From Prevotella sp. (GTDB lineage: Bacteria; Bacteroidota; Bacteroidia; Bacteroidales; Bacteroidaceae): a stretch of DNA of 51,686 bases. How positions within the stretch are numbered: the first letter of the stretch is position 1; the number at the start of each line of letters is the position of its first letter. Shown here in pieces: positions 25,270-33,158 of this stretch. Under the pieces are notes generated by a model. That model did no database searches. It was not told the origin of the DNA and saw only the letters and a list, made by a program, of their open reading frames with translations. Made by a program: the position numbers and the translations under genes. The stretch covers positions 1-51,686 of the forward strand of contig JAGPKZ010000007.1 in the NCBI GenBank assembly GCA_018053665.1. The letters run 5' to 3'.

Positions 25270-25832
25270 ATGCTATCCAAGTTTTTTCTGGTGTTTTTGC
25301 GCAAAGCCTTGAACTCTGTTGGAGTCATTCCTGTCACACTTTTGAATTGACTGCTTAGATAGGCCACACTTGAATAATTCATTTGCAATGATATCTGAGT
25401 GAGGTTTAGTTCATCATATCTTATAAGTTCCTTAACTCTTTCTATACGTTGTTCAATATAGTAGCGTTCTATCGTTAATCCTGTTACCTCGCTGAACAGT
25501 TTACTGAGTGCGCTGTAATCGCTATTCAGTTGACTGGAAAGGTAGTTACTAATATTCTGCGTTGATTTGCTGTCACGATAGTGTACAAGTGTGATAATGG
25601 CAGATTTAATCTTTCCGATTATTTGTTGACGATGATCGTCAAGAAGTTCAAATCCTAAGGTGTCAAGTTCGTTTTGCAACTTGTTGTGAGTAGTTTCGTC
25701 AATGTTATCATTAAGTTTTACCACACCAAGTTCCAAATCAACAATATGTAGTCCGTTGTCAGTTATAATCTTTCTGACAGCCATTTTGCAGCGGTCGCAA
25801 ACCATATTCTTTATGTATAAGATTGTTTCCAT
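25266..25832 (-). CDS. AraC-family regulator with N-terminal CxxC metal-binding domain
   Basis: Residues 1-70 resemble a heavy-metal-associated (HMA) fold, with the CxxC motif in NMVCDRCKMAV and a later beta strand (VDLELGVVKLND). The C-terminal part (about 85-180) is an AraC-type double helix-turn-helix (LTQISLQMNYSSVAYLSSQFKSVTGMTPTEFK). This combination, 440 bp from copper-chaperone and copper-ATPase genes, suggests a copper-sensing activator. Two tRNA genes and their terminator lie between the regulator and its likely target. No clear promoter of its own was found, so read-through from the tRNAs is possible. Confidence 0.82.
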   Translation of the reverse strand: METILYIKNMVCDRCKMAVRKIITDNGLHIVDLELGVVKLNDNIDETTHNKLQNELDTLGFELLDDHRQQIIGKIKSAIITLVHYRDSKSTQNISNYLSSQLNSDYSALSKLFSEVTGLTIERYYIEQRIERVKELIRYDELNLTQISLQMNYSSVAYLSSQFKSVTGMTPTEFKALRKNTRKNLDSI

Positions 25833-25852
25833 AAAAATAAAAATTTTCAGTA

Positions 25853-25889
25853 AAACAAAAAAAGAGATTTAGTATGAACTAAATCTCTT
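25853..25889 (-). terminator. Terminator of the tRNA transcript
   Basis: The 12-bp stem AAGAGATTTAGT, loop ATGA and its complement are followed, on the reverse strand, by a T run. Confidence 0.85.
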
Positions 25890-25897
25890 CTGTGGAG

Positions 25898-25979
25898 TGG
25901 GTGGTGATGGATTCGAACCACCGTAGGCATAGCCAGCAGATTTACAGTCTGCCCCATTTGGCCACTCTGGTAACCACCC
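25898..25979 (-). tRNA. tRNA-Tyr (GTA)
   Basis: The acceptor arms GGGTGGT/ACCACCC pair perfectly. The anticodon loop reads CTGTAAA with anticodon GTA. The T arm carries GGTTCGAATCC, and a long variable arm marks a class II tRNA. The 82 nt end at discriminator A, and CCA is not encoded. Confidence 0.97.
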
Positions 25980-25984
25980 TTTGG

Positions 25985-26059
25985 TGGGCGTTGACGGATT
26001 CGAACCGCCGACCCTCTGCTTGTAAGGCAGATGCTCTAAACCAGCTGAGCTAAACGCCC
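25985..26059 (-). tRNA. tRNA-Val (TAC)
   Basis: The acceptor arms GGGCGTT/AACGCCC pair perfectly. The D arm is AGCTCAGCTGGTT, the anticodon loop CTTACAA has anticodon TAC, and the T arm is GGTTCGAATCC. It is 75 nt long without an encoded CCA and lies 5 bp from tRNA-Tyr. Confidence 0.97.
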
Positions 26060-26078
26060 TTATCTCTGTAAGGCGCGG

Positions 26079-26110
26079 CAAAGGTAAGGACTTTATTTTG
26101 AATATGCAAA
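26079..26110 (-). promoter_or_regulatory. Promoter of the tRNA-Val/tRNA-Tyr unit
   Basis: On the reverse strand TTTG (complement of 26107-26110) and TACCTTTG (complement of 26079-26086) are 20 bp apart, a consensus pair. Confidence 0.7.
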
Positions 26111-26150
26111 TTTAGCTCATATATTTTTACATCTTTTAAGCAATATACCG

Positions 26151-26243
26151 TTATTTGGCCTATTGTAGGCTTGATAACTGAAGAAAATCATAAGAAACTT
26201 CCATAATTCTATAACACAATAGGCTAATAAAGCATTACTTTTG
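26151..26243 (+). promoter_or_regulatory. Candidate copper-responsive operator and promoter
   Basis: TACTTTTG at 26236-26243 is a good -7 box, but no TTTG lies at the proper distance. In its place is ACAATAGGC (26216-26224). The inverse of that sequence, GCCTATTGT, occurs at 26158-26166 within the palindrome GCCTA-TTG-TAGGC (26158-26170). A promoter lacking its -33 box with a repeated site in that position is what an activator-dependent promoter looks like. Confidence 0.5.
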
Positions 26244-26270
26244 CAGAAGTATTAATTAAAAAAAAATATT

Positions 26271-26483
26271 ATGACAAAGAAAATATTTAGTGTAAATGGC
26301 ATGAAATGTGTACATTGTAAGGCAAATGTGGAAAACTCAATTAAGTCTATTAATGGAGTTAATGATGCTGTGGCTGACATTGAAGCCAAAAATGTTACAG
26401 TAGACTTTGATGATACGGTTGTATTTGATACCGATATCAAGAATGTTGTGGAAAATTCTGGTCGTTATGAACTAACATTATAA
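26271..26483 (+). CDS. copZ: CopZ-like heavy-metal chaperone (HMA domain)
   Basis: The 70-residue protein is a single HMA domain with the metal-binding motif GMKCVHCKANVE, followed by INGVNDAVADIEAKNVTVDFD, as in copper chaperones. It lies 14 bp ahead of the P-type ATPase and should hand Cu(I) to it in the cytoplasm. The copper assignment rests on the CxxC motif and the neighbours. Another soft metal is possible. Confidence 0.88.
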   Translation: MTKKIFSVNGMKCVHCKANVENSIKSINGVNDAVADIEAKNVTVDFDDTVVFDTDIKNVVENSGRYELTL

Positions 26484-26497
26484 TTGTATTCGTTTTT

Positions 26498-28417
26498 ATG
26501 AAGAAGATTATTCCGATTGTCGGTATGGCATGCTCCGCATGTTCTGCCAACGTAGAACGTAAGTTGAATTCCTTAAAAGGAATAAATGAAGCCTCTGTAT
26601 CCTTACCTGGACGTTCTGCTCTTGTAGATTTTAATCCAGAAGTGATTTCTCTCGAAAAAATGAAACACGAGATAAACAATATAGGATATGACATGGTGAT
26701 AGAGGGAGATCGCAGTGTAGAAGAAATAGAAAAACGCAGTTTTGTTATTTTGAAACGCAAAACAATTCTGGCGTGGATATTCTCTATAATAACAATGTCT
26801 GTTTCTATGATGTGGATAGATTTAGGTAGTAGAGATAATGCTAATCAGATAGCAATGATAATATCAATGTTGGCAATGGGATATTGTGGAAGGCAGTTTT
26901 TTGTGTCAGCATGGAAAAACCTTAAACATGGGACTGCCAATATGGATACCTTGGTGGCATTGTCTACATCAATAAGTTTTGTGTTCAGTGTATTCAATAC
27001 ATTTTGGGGCAATGATTATTGGGCAAAACAAGGTATAGAAGCTCATACATATTATGATGCTTCCATTATGATTATAACTTTTGTCTTAACCGGTAGACTG
27101 TTAGAGGAAAAGGCAAAAGACGGAACGGCTTCTTCAATAAGACAGCTGATGGGTATGCAACCTAAAACTGCAAGAATCGTCGTAGGCGATAATATTGAGG
27201 ATGTTCCAATCTCAACGATAGAGAAGGGAGATGTTTTGGAGGTGAGAGCTGGTGATAAAATTCCTGTAGACGGTATTGTTACAATGGCAGAAAGTTTTAT
27301 GAACAGCCATGCCGCTTACGTGGATGAAAGTATGATAACTGGTGAGCCGACTCCTTCTGAAAAAATTAAAGATAGCAATGTTATAGCTGGAACTATACCA
27401 AGTCAAGGCAAAATACGCATGAAGGCTATGCAGATAGGTGAGAATACTGCTATAGCGCATATAATAAAAATGGTTGAACAAGCACAAGGAAGTAAAGCTC
27501 CAGTTCAAAGAATTGTAGATAGGGCTGCACTTGTATTTGTACCAGTTATCACTGTTTTGTCTTTGATAACATTTCTTTTGTGGTGGTTGATTGGTGGTAA
27601 CGAATTTCTACCACAAGCTATAATTTCTGCTATTTCAGTATTGGTTATAGCATGCCCGTGCGCAATGGGATTGGCTACACCTACTGCCCTTATGGTTGGA
27701 ATTGGAAAAGCAGCGCAAGAGCAAGTCTTGATAAAGGATGCTACAGCTTTGGAGAAAATGAGAAAAGTTGATGCTGTAGTGATTGATAAAACGGGAACGC
27801 TTACTATTCCCAATAAAAATATAGATTTTACTCATATTGATAATATGTCATTTGAGGACAGGGAGACGCTTAAGCCAAATGCCAAGGAAGCAATAACAGA
27901 ATTGAAGAATATGGGTGTAGAAATCCATATGATGAGTGGTGATAAAGATGATGCAGCCAGATATTGGGCTGAAAAAGCCGGTATAACCAATTATAAAAGT
28001 AAGGCTCTTCCGCAAGATAAGGAAAATCTTGTAATGGCATTACAGAAAAAAGGAAAGACTGTGGCTATGATTGGTGATGGAATAAATGATACACAAGCTC
28101 TTGCTTTGGCAGATGTCAGTATAGCTATTGGAAATGGAACTGATGTTGCAATGGATGTAGCACAAGTTACGCTTCTAGGAGATGACCTCAGAAATATACC
28201 AAAAGCTATAAAATTAAGTGGAAAGACAGTCAGAATGATATGGGAAAACCTATTTTGGGCTTTCATCTACAATATAATATGTATACCATTGGCAGCTGGA
28301 GTTATGTATGTTTTTGGTGTTGATTTTCAGATAACACCTATGTGGTCAAGTGCATTGATGGCTTTTTCTAGCGTCAGTGTAGTACTAAACAGCCTACGCC
28401 TCAAATATACAGCTTAG
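26498..28417 (+). CDS. copA: CopA-like copper P-type ATPase lacking the N-domain
   Basis: The 639-residue protein has an N-terminal HMA domain (C12 and C15 in GMACSAC), an actuator motif TGEP (281-284), the CPC metal site (386-388), the phosphorylated D430 in DKTGTLT, and GDGIND (526-531). Only about 21 residues separate DKTGTLT from the LKPNAKEAI segment at 458. Ordinary CopA proteins have roughly 100 more there, forming the ATP-binding N-domain with its HP motif. The reading frame is otherwise clean. It may be a real compact variant or an in-frame deletion that destroyed pumping. The 3' end overlaps the convergent gene by 4 bp. Confidence 0.9.
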   Translation: MKKIIPIVGMACSACSANVERKLNSLKGINEASVSLPGRSALVDFNPEVISLEKMKHEINNIGYDMVIEGDRSVEEIEKRSFVILKRKTILAWIFSIITMSVSMMWIDLGSRDNANQIAMIISMLAMGYCGRQFFVSAWKNLKHGTANMDTLVALSTSISFVFSVFNTFWGNDYWAKQGIEAHTYYDASIMIITFVLTGRLLEEKAKDGTASSIRQLMGMQPKTARIVVGDNIEDVPISTIEKGDVLEVRAGDKIPVDGIVTMAESFMNSHAAYVDESMITGEPTPSEKIKDSNVIAGTIPSQGKIRMKAMQIGENTAIAHIIKMVEQAQGSKAPVQRIVDRAALVFVPVITVLSLITFLLWWLIGGNEFLPQAIISAISVLVIACPCAMGLATPTALMVGIGKAAQEQVLIKDATALEKMRKVDAVVIDKTGTLTIPNKNIDFTHIDNMSFEDRETLKPNAKEAITELKNMGVEIHMMSGDKDDAARYWAEKAGITNYKSKALPQDKENLVMALQKKGKTVAMIGDGINDTQALALADVSIAIGNGTDVAMDVAQVTLLGDDLRNIPKAIKLSGKTVRMIWENLFWAFIYNIICIPLAAGVMYVFGVDFQITPMWSSALMAFSSVSVVLNSLRLKYTA

Positions 28418-29205
28418 TGCTGTTGAGATGTAGGGTAGTTATATTGGTCGAAATAGTTAAATCCCTTGCTGTTGTACCATGCACTCTCAACATTTAACTG
28501 TATTGAGAATGACGGACTGAAATTATATTTAACTGCAGCACCGATGACGTCAGCCCCAGGCATTCCCATAGAAGATCCCATAGTACCATAGCCCATTCCA
28601 TACATATATGATGGTCCATACATATACCTATTATATGTGTTGTTGTAATTGCTATAGTTATTGGCTACGCTTTTCTGACCGTATATCCATGCTTCCCAAT
28701 GGTCGTTGAACTTATACCCTAAAGCTGCATAAAGTGCGCCATCCTTATACGAGTCAGCGCCCCAGCTAATGTTCTGTATATATCCGCCAGCGGCAAGCCA
28801 TAACTTGTTGTCTTTAGTTAGAGGAGCTAGATATGTGGCATTGAGACGTTGTGTGAAACCTCCATGATGCGGAAGGTTGTGGCCTATAGTGGCAAAAGCA
28901 GATAAGTCTACTGAAACGTTAAGTCCACGATGTAGTCCCCACCCATAATCATATAGGTATGGTGATAACATCGTCGGAGAGACAACGTCATTTGATTTAT
29001 AATCTTTGTTTTTAGCAAATTCAATTTTGTGAGCTTCTCCTGAATATACAACTTTTGCGGTATCATTATATATGGTGTCGCCAGGCAACAGCCATCCCTC
29101 ACGAGGCGAATCGAAACTGTGAAGCGGTCCCTCGTGGATAACATTCTGGGCATTTGCTGCGATGCAGCATAATGCAGATAATATAGATATGCAGATTCTG
29201 TTCAT
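28414..29205 (-). CDS. Secreted, probable outer-membrane protein, function unknown
   Basis: The ATG at 29203-29205 gives MNRICISILSALCCIAANAQ, a signal peptide. An upstream GTG would add only MCP. The 263-residue protein is rich in Tyr, Gly and Asn with alternating hydrophobic residues (LWLAAGGYIQNISWG, PSFSIQLNVESAWYN), consistent with a small beta-barrel. A Met/Tyr/Gly-rich loop (MYGPSYMYGMGYGTMGSSMG) lies near residue 215. Methionines in such a loop could bind copper, which would suit the neighbouring copper genes, but that is inference only. Confidence 0.65.
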   Translation of the reverse strand: MNRICISILSALCCIAANAQNVIHEGPLHSFDSPREGWLLPGDTIYNDTAKVVYSGEAHKIEFAKNKDYKSNDVVSPTMLSPYLYDYGWGLHRGLNVSVDLSAFATIGHNLPHHGGFTQRLNATYLAPLTKDNKLWLAAGGYIQNISWGADSYKDGALYAALGYKFNDHWEAWIYGQKSVANNYSNYNNTYNRYMYGPSYMYGMGYGTMGSSMGMPGADVIGAAVKYNFSPSFSIQLNVESAWYNSKGFNYFDQYNYPTSQQH

Positions 29206-29310
29206 TGGGCACAAAGATAATAAATGATTAAGTATTAATGAAATATGATTAGTCTTTTTTATTATAACAATATTAAAATAATGTTGTATGCTTAAATTAA
29301 CTGAAAATAT

Positions 29311-29341
29311 TTTGTATTTATGTTGGTTTACTTTACTTTTG
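29311..29341 (+). promoter_or_regulatory. Promoter of the secreted-protein/TPR pair
   Basis: TTTG at 29311-29314 and TACTTTTG at 29334-29341 are 19 bp apart, about 22 bp ahead of the first start codon. Confidence 0.6.
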
Positions 29342-29363
29342 TAACATTATAAATAATAAACTT

Positions 29364-29966
29364 ATGAAAAAGAATCTGATATATCTCATGTTTTTAGCAT
29401 TTGGAATGACTGCTCTTCCTGTTAATGCACAGACAAACAATAATGCAAAGAAAGAAACTTTGGTTAAAAAGGTTTCAACGTTTTGGAAAAAAACAAAGAA
29501 ACAGGTTACTACTGCTGGAAAGAATATAGGTGATGCTATTGGCGTGGATGATCTGGCAAAAAAAAATAACGAAGATTTAAAAGATATAGACGGTGTGAAA
29601 TACATGCCTATCTATACTACAGATATTTTTGCTAACAACAATCTATCTGATGATGAAGAACTGATAAAAATAAGTAAGGATGAGTTTGTCGGTAAATATC
29701 CTGATGCAAAGATTGTGCATTGTGTAATTCCTCAAAAGGAATGGATATTGACAGCTGTCAAGGAAGGAAGCAAGATAACAGGCTATCGTAGATATGCATA
29801 TAGTTATCTGTTGGCAAAAGACGGTACTGATGGATATATAAACGCACGTTTCATTTTTATGGAATACAGAGACGCTGGAGAAAATTACGTCAAGAGTGGT
29901 AGCTGGCCAAAATGGGATCGTACAGACATTATACCTAATAATGTTTACTCTAAACTTGCAGAATAA
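29364..29966 (+). CDS. Secreted protein of unknown function
   Basis: A signal peptide ends in ALPVNAQ (about residue 23). A basic, Lys-rich amphipathic segment follows (VKKVSTFWKKTKKQVTTAGKN), then a compact domain with VKYMPIYTTDIF, VIPQKEWILTAVKE and ARFIFMEYRDAG. I do not recognise the family. The 200-residue product lies 1 bp ahead of a TPR gene and probably shares its transcript. Confidence 0.7.
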   Translation: MKKNLIYLMFLAFGMTALPVNAQTNNNAKKETLVKKVSTFWKKTKKQVTTAGKNIGDAIGVDDLAKKNNEDLKDIDGVKYMPIYTTDIFANNNLSDDEELIKISKDEFVGKYPDAKIVHCVIPQKEWILTAVKEGSKITGYRRYAYSYLLAKDGTDGYINARFIFMEYRDAGENYVKSGSWPKWDRTDIIPNNVYSKLAE

Positions 29967-29967
29967 T

Positions 29968-30870
29968 ATGAATTTATTGAAAAAACTTTTCGGTGGAAGC
30001 ATTGTAAATGCTGAGGAGGAGAGATTGCGTGAAGAAGTGCGTAATTTTGACGTATTGAAATACAGTGGAGTAAAAGCCTTGAAAGACGGACAGTCTGCAT
30101 ATGCATTGCAATGCTTTGAGAAAGCATTGGAGATAAAACCTGAACTTGAATTAAGGGACTATTATTCACAGGCACTGATAATGAATAATAAGTTGAAACC
30201 GGCGTTGGAGCAGTTGGATATAATGTCAAAGGCACAACCTGACAACATACTTATATACATGCGTATGGCAAATGTAGCATACATGATGGAAGATTATGAT
30301 GCAATGGCTCTTGCATGTGTTGAGGCCTTGCGTATAGATGGGAATAATTCGGAGGTAAACTATACTTATGCGCGTGCATGTATTGGTAAGAATGAACTTA
30401 TCACTGCAGTGGCATTGCTTACAAAGGCTATTACTGCAGATGCCAAATACGAAAGTGCATATCTGTTAAGAGGTGAGACTTTGCTAAAGATGGGCGACTT
30501 TAACAGTGCTGAAAATGATGCTGAATGGTTGCTAAAAAATGCAGAAAGCAGTGAGGAGATTATTCTTTTGAGAGCAAGAATAGCAAAAACTAAGGGTGAA
30601 AACGATGAATCGCTGGACCTTTATAGTAAGGTTATAGAACAAAATCCATTTTGTATTGACGCTTTTAAGGAACGTGGTGCTTTAAAGTTGGCTGTAGGTG
30701 ATAAAGACGGAGCTGAAGAAGATATGCGTCAGGTGCTTGAATTGAATCCAAATGTGCAAAATGACGTAAATGGAGAGTTTACAGCCGATGGAACAGAAAA
30801 CATACAGCAAAAGGTAGAAAAGGCCTATCGCAGTTTAGATCCTTATGGAATAGGTGGAATTGGATTGTAA
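29968..30870 (+). CDS. Tetratricopeptide-repeat protein
   Basis: The ATG at 29968, 1 bp after the previous stop, gives MNLLKKLFGGSIVNAEEERL. The 300-residue protein has about six TPR helical pairs (ALQCFEKALEIKPELE, ALACVEALRIDGNNSE, DLYSKVIEQNPFCIDAFKERGALKLAVGD). There is no signal peptide, so it is likely cytoplasmic, scaffolding a complex. The partner is unknown. A weakly structured gap separates it from the aromatic operon promoter. Confidence 0.88.
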   Translation: MNLLKKLFGGSIVNAEEERLREEVRNFDVLKYSGVKALKDGQSAYALQCFEKALEIKPELELRDYYSQALIMNNKLKPALEQLDIMSKAQPDNILIYMRMANVAYMMEDYDAMALACVEALRIDGNNSEVNYTYARACIGKNELITAVALLTKAITADAKYESAYLLRGETLLKMGDFNSAENDAEWLLKNAESSEEIILLRARIAKTKGENDESLDLYSKVIEQNPFCIDAFKERGALKLAVGDKDGAEEDMRQVLELNPNVQNDVNGEFTADGTENIQQKVEKAYRSLDPYGIGGIGL

Positions 30871-30914
30871 AATACAAAAAATGAAAGTAAAATTGTGATT
30901 TTTGTTGTAATTCT

Positions 30915-30946
30915 TTTGGTGGGATCAAATAAAAGTTATACTTTTG
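30915..30946 (+). promoter_or_regulatory. Promoter of the aromatic amino acid operon
   Basis: TTTG at 30915-30918 and TACTTTTG at 30939-30946 are 20 bp apart. Transcription should begin near 30953, about 22 nt before the leader peptide. Confidence 0.7.
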
Positions 30947-30974
30947 CAATCAATAATAACAAAATAGAAAAGTT

Positions 30975-31052
30975 ATGAATAATTCATACGCATCTTTTTA
31001 TTACTTTTATTTTTACTTTGCAAGGATTTGTGAAGCGGGAAGTTGCGTGTAA
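30975..31052 (+). CDS. Phe/Tyr leader peptide of the aromatic operon (25 residues)
   Basis: The frame from ATG 30975 to TAA 31052 encodes MNNSYASFYYFYFYFARI followed by CEAGSCV. Residues 8-15 are eight aromatic residues in a row (F, Y, Y, F, Y, F, Y, F), with one further Tyr at residue 5. Such codon runs are the hallmark of attenuation leaders, where scarcity of charged tRNA-Phe or tRNA-Tyr stalls the ribosome. It sits between a good promoter and an attenuator in front of pheA. Confidence 0.9.
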   Translation: MNNSYASFYYFYFYFARICEAGSCV

Positions 31053-31125
31053 ATTTCGACTTATAGGAAAATGAAATTAAAATAAATACGAAACGGTCCC
31101 GCTCTTAAGAGTGAGACCGTTTTTT
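31034..31125 (+). promoter_or_regulatory. Attenuator: antiterminator and terminator of the aromatic operon
   Basis: AGCGGGA (31034-31040, inside the last leader codons) can pair with TCCCGCT (31097-31103). That segment is also the left arm of a terminator: AACGGTCCCGCTC (31092-31104), loop TTAA, GAGTGAGACCGTT (31109-31121), with one mismatch, one wobble and then T6. A ribosome stalled on the aromatic codons leaves AGCGGGA free, so the antiterminator forms. A ribosome at the stop codon covers it, so the terminator forms. Confidence 0.85.
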
Positions 31126-31137
31126 GTTAAATAATAT

Positions 31138-31968
31138 ATGAAGAGAATTGCAATACAAGGTGAGATTGGGTCGTTCCACGATATAGCGGCACATCAATAC
31201 TTTAACGGTGAGCAGATAGAACTTATATGCTGTTCTACGTTCGAACAAGTGTTTGAAAACATCAAACGTGACCCTACAGTGATAGGAATGATTGCCATAG
31301 AGAACACTATAGCCGGTTCGCTGCTGCATAATTATGATTTGCTGAGAGAGAGTGGTGTGACGATTGTAGGTGAGCATAAACTACATATCGAACATTCTAT
31401 ATGTTGCCTACCAGACGATAACTGGGACACTATAAATGAAGTTCATTCTCATCCAGTGGCTTTAGCACAATGTCGCAACTTCCTTGCTAATCATCCTGAT
31501 ATGAAAGCTGTAGAGGCTGAGGACACTGCGGGCAGTGCTGAATATATTTCAAAGAATAATATTCGTGGATGGGCAGCAATCTGTTCTTCTTATGCCGCAA
31601 ATATATATGGAATGAAAATATTGCAGGAAGATATCCATGATAACAAGCATAACTATACACGCTTTTTAGTTGTAAGTAATCAACATAAGGCTTCGCTCTT
31701 ACGAGAAGTTGAAAAGAGCAATAAGTCAAGTCTTGTATTTAGTTTAGCACATGAGGAGGGGAGTCTTAGTAAGGTGCTTACAATACTTAGCTTCTATGAT
31801 GTCAACTTGACTAAAATCCAGTCTTTGCCAATTATCGGACATGAATGGGAATACTTGTTTTATGTAGATGTTTCGTTTGACAATCTTACAAGATATCGTC
31901 AGAGTATTGATGCAATAACACCATTAGTAAAGAATATAAAAATACTTGGAGAATATGAAACCTGCTAA
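31138..31968 (+). CDS. pheA: Prephenate dehydratase
   Basis: The enzyme decarboxylates and dehydrates prephenate to phenylpyruvate. The periplasmic-binding-like PDT domain spans about 1-180 (IAIQGEIGSFHDIAA, IAIENTIAGSL, SSYAANIYGM) and the C-terminal ACT domain about 195-276 (LVFSLAHEEGSLSKVLTIL, SLPIIGHEWEYLFYV), which senses phenylalanine. No chorismate mutase domain is fused here. That activity is carried by the DAHP synthase gene further down. It is the first structural gene after the attenuator. Confidence 0.95.
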   Translation: MKRIAIQGEIGSFHDIAAHQYFNGEQIELICCSTFEQVFENIKRDPTVIGMIAIENTIAGSLLHNYDLLRESGVTIVGEHKLHIEHSICCLPDDNWDTINEVHSHPVALAQCRNFLANHPDMKAVEAEDTAGSAEYISKNNIRGWAAICSSYAANIYGMKILQEDIHDNKHNYTRFLVVSNQHKASLLREVEKSNKSSLVFSLAHEEGSLSKVLTILSFYDVNLTKIQSLPIIGHEWEYLFYVDVSFDNLTRYRQSIDAITPLVKNIKILGEYETC

Positions 31969-33121
31969 TAGAATAAATGAAATACAGGAATACTACTTCA
32001 GTAGAAAACTGAAAGAAGTCGCAAAACTTAATGCTCAGGGACAAGACATTATTAGTTTGGCTATTGGTAGTCCTGATATGCCACCATCGCAACAGACGAT
32101 AGACAAGCTATGTGAAGTGGCAAGGCAAAGCGATGCACATGGTTATCAGCCAACGATGGGAACACCAGAATTACGTGAGTCCATGGCCCATTTCTATAAG
32201 AAATGGTATGGAGTGGATATTAACCCAGCTACAGAAATACAACCTCTCATTGGTAGTAAGGAAGGTATTTTGCATACGACATTGGCTTTTGTAAATCCTG
32301 GAGAAGAAGTTCTTGTGCCAAATCCTGGTTATCCAACATATACTAGTTTAAGCAATATTCTCGGTGCAAAGGTTGTAAACTATAATTTGCGTGAAGATAA
32401 TGGATGGCAGCCTGATTTCGATGAACTTGAAAAAATGAATCTGGAAAAGGTAAAATTGATGTGGGTAAACTATCCAAACATGCCGACTGGTGGAAATGCT
32501 TGTGTTGAGACATACAAACGTTTGGTTGATTTCGCTCAAAGACATGATATTGTAGTGGTAAATGATAATCCTTATTCTTTCATACTCAATGAAGGTGAGA
32601 AACTTTCAATATTACAGATTCCTGGAGCAAAGGACTGTTGTATAGAATTCAATTCTATGAGTAAGAGTTTCAATATGCCCGGATGGCGCGTAGGATTATG
32701 TACGTCAAATGCCACATTCATCAGTTGGATATTGAAAATCAAGAGTAATATTGATAGTGGAACATTTCGCGGCATTCAACTTGCTGCAGCCGAAGCTTAT
32801 AATACAAACAGCGAGGAGTGGCATCAAGAATATAATGTAAATGTATACCGTCGTAGAAGAGATATAGCAGAAAGTATAATGAGAACTTTGGGATGTGAAT
32901 TTGACAAGAAACAAGTAGGAATGTTCCTTTGGGGTAAGATCCCAGAAAAATATTCTGATGTTGAAGAACTCACAGAACGTGTATTACATGAGGCTAGGGT
33001 ATTTGTAACCCCGGGTTCGATTTTCGGATCAAATGGTAAGCGCTATGTGAGAATAAGTCTTTGTGCAAAGGATGAAAAACTAAAGATGGCTCTTGATAGA
33101 ATAAAAGCTATTGAATGGTAA
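31955..33121 (+). CDS. Class I/II PLP aminotransferase (probable aromatic aminotransferase)
   Basis: The ATG at 31955 gives MKPANRINEIQEYYFSRKL. A TTG start 9 bp earlier is possible. It overlaps pheA by 14 bp. The 388-residue protein has the fold-type I features LAIGSPDMPPSQQ, YPNMPTGGNA, NDNPYSF, and the PLP lysine K237 in SMSKSFNMPGWRVG. In this operon it most likely makes phenylalanine and tyrosine from their keto acids, or transaminates prephenate. Substrate choice cannot be read from sequence. Confidence 0.9.
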   Translation: MKPANRINEIQEYYFSRKLKEVAKLNAQGQDIISLAIGSPDMPPSQQTIDKLCEVARQSDAHGYQPTMGTPELRESMAHFYKKWYGVDINPATEIQPLIGSKEGILHTTLAFVNPGEEVLVPNPGYPTYTSLSNILGAKVVNYNLREDNGWQPDFDELEKMNLEKVKLMWVNYPNMPTGGNACVETYKRLVDFAQRHDIVVVNDNPYSFILNEGEKLSILQIPGAKDCCIEFNSMSKSFNMPGWRVGLCTSNATFISWILKIKSNIDSGTFRGIQLAAAEAYNTNSEEWHQEYNVNVYRRRRDIAESIMRTLGCEFDKKQVGMFLWGKIPEKYSDVEELTERVLHEARVFVTPGSIFGSNGKRYVRISLCAKDEKLKMALDRIKAIEW

Positions 33122-33158
33122 TATAAAAATATGAATAGATAATAAAATATATACGATT

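Noticed and set aside
25869..26081. 70-codon reverse ORF across the tRNA genes
   Set aside because: The frame lies wholly on two clear tRNA genes and is not coding.
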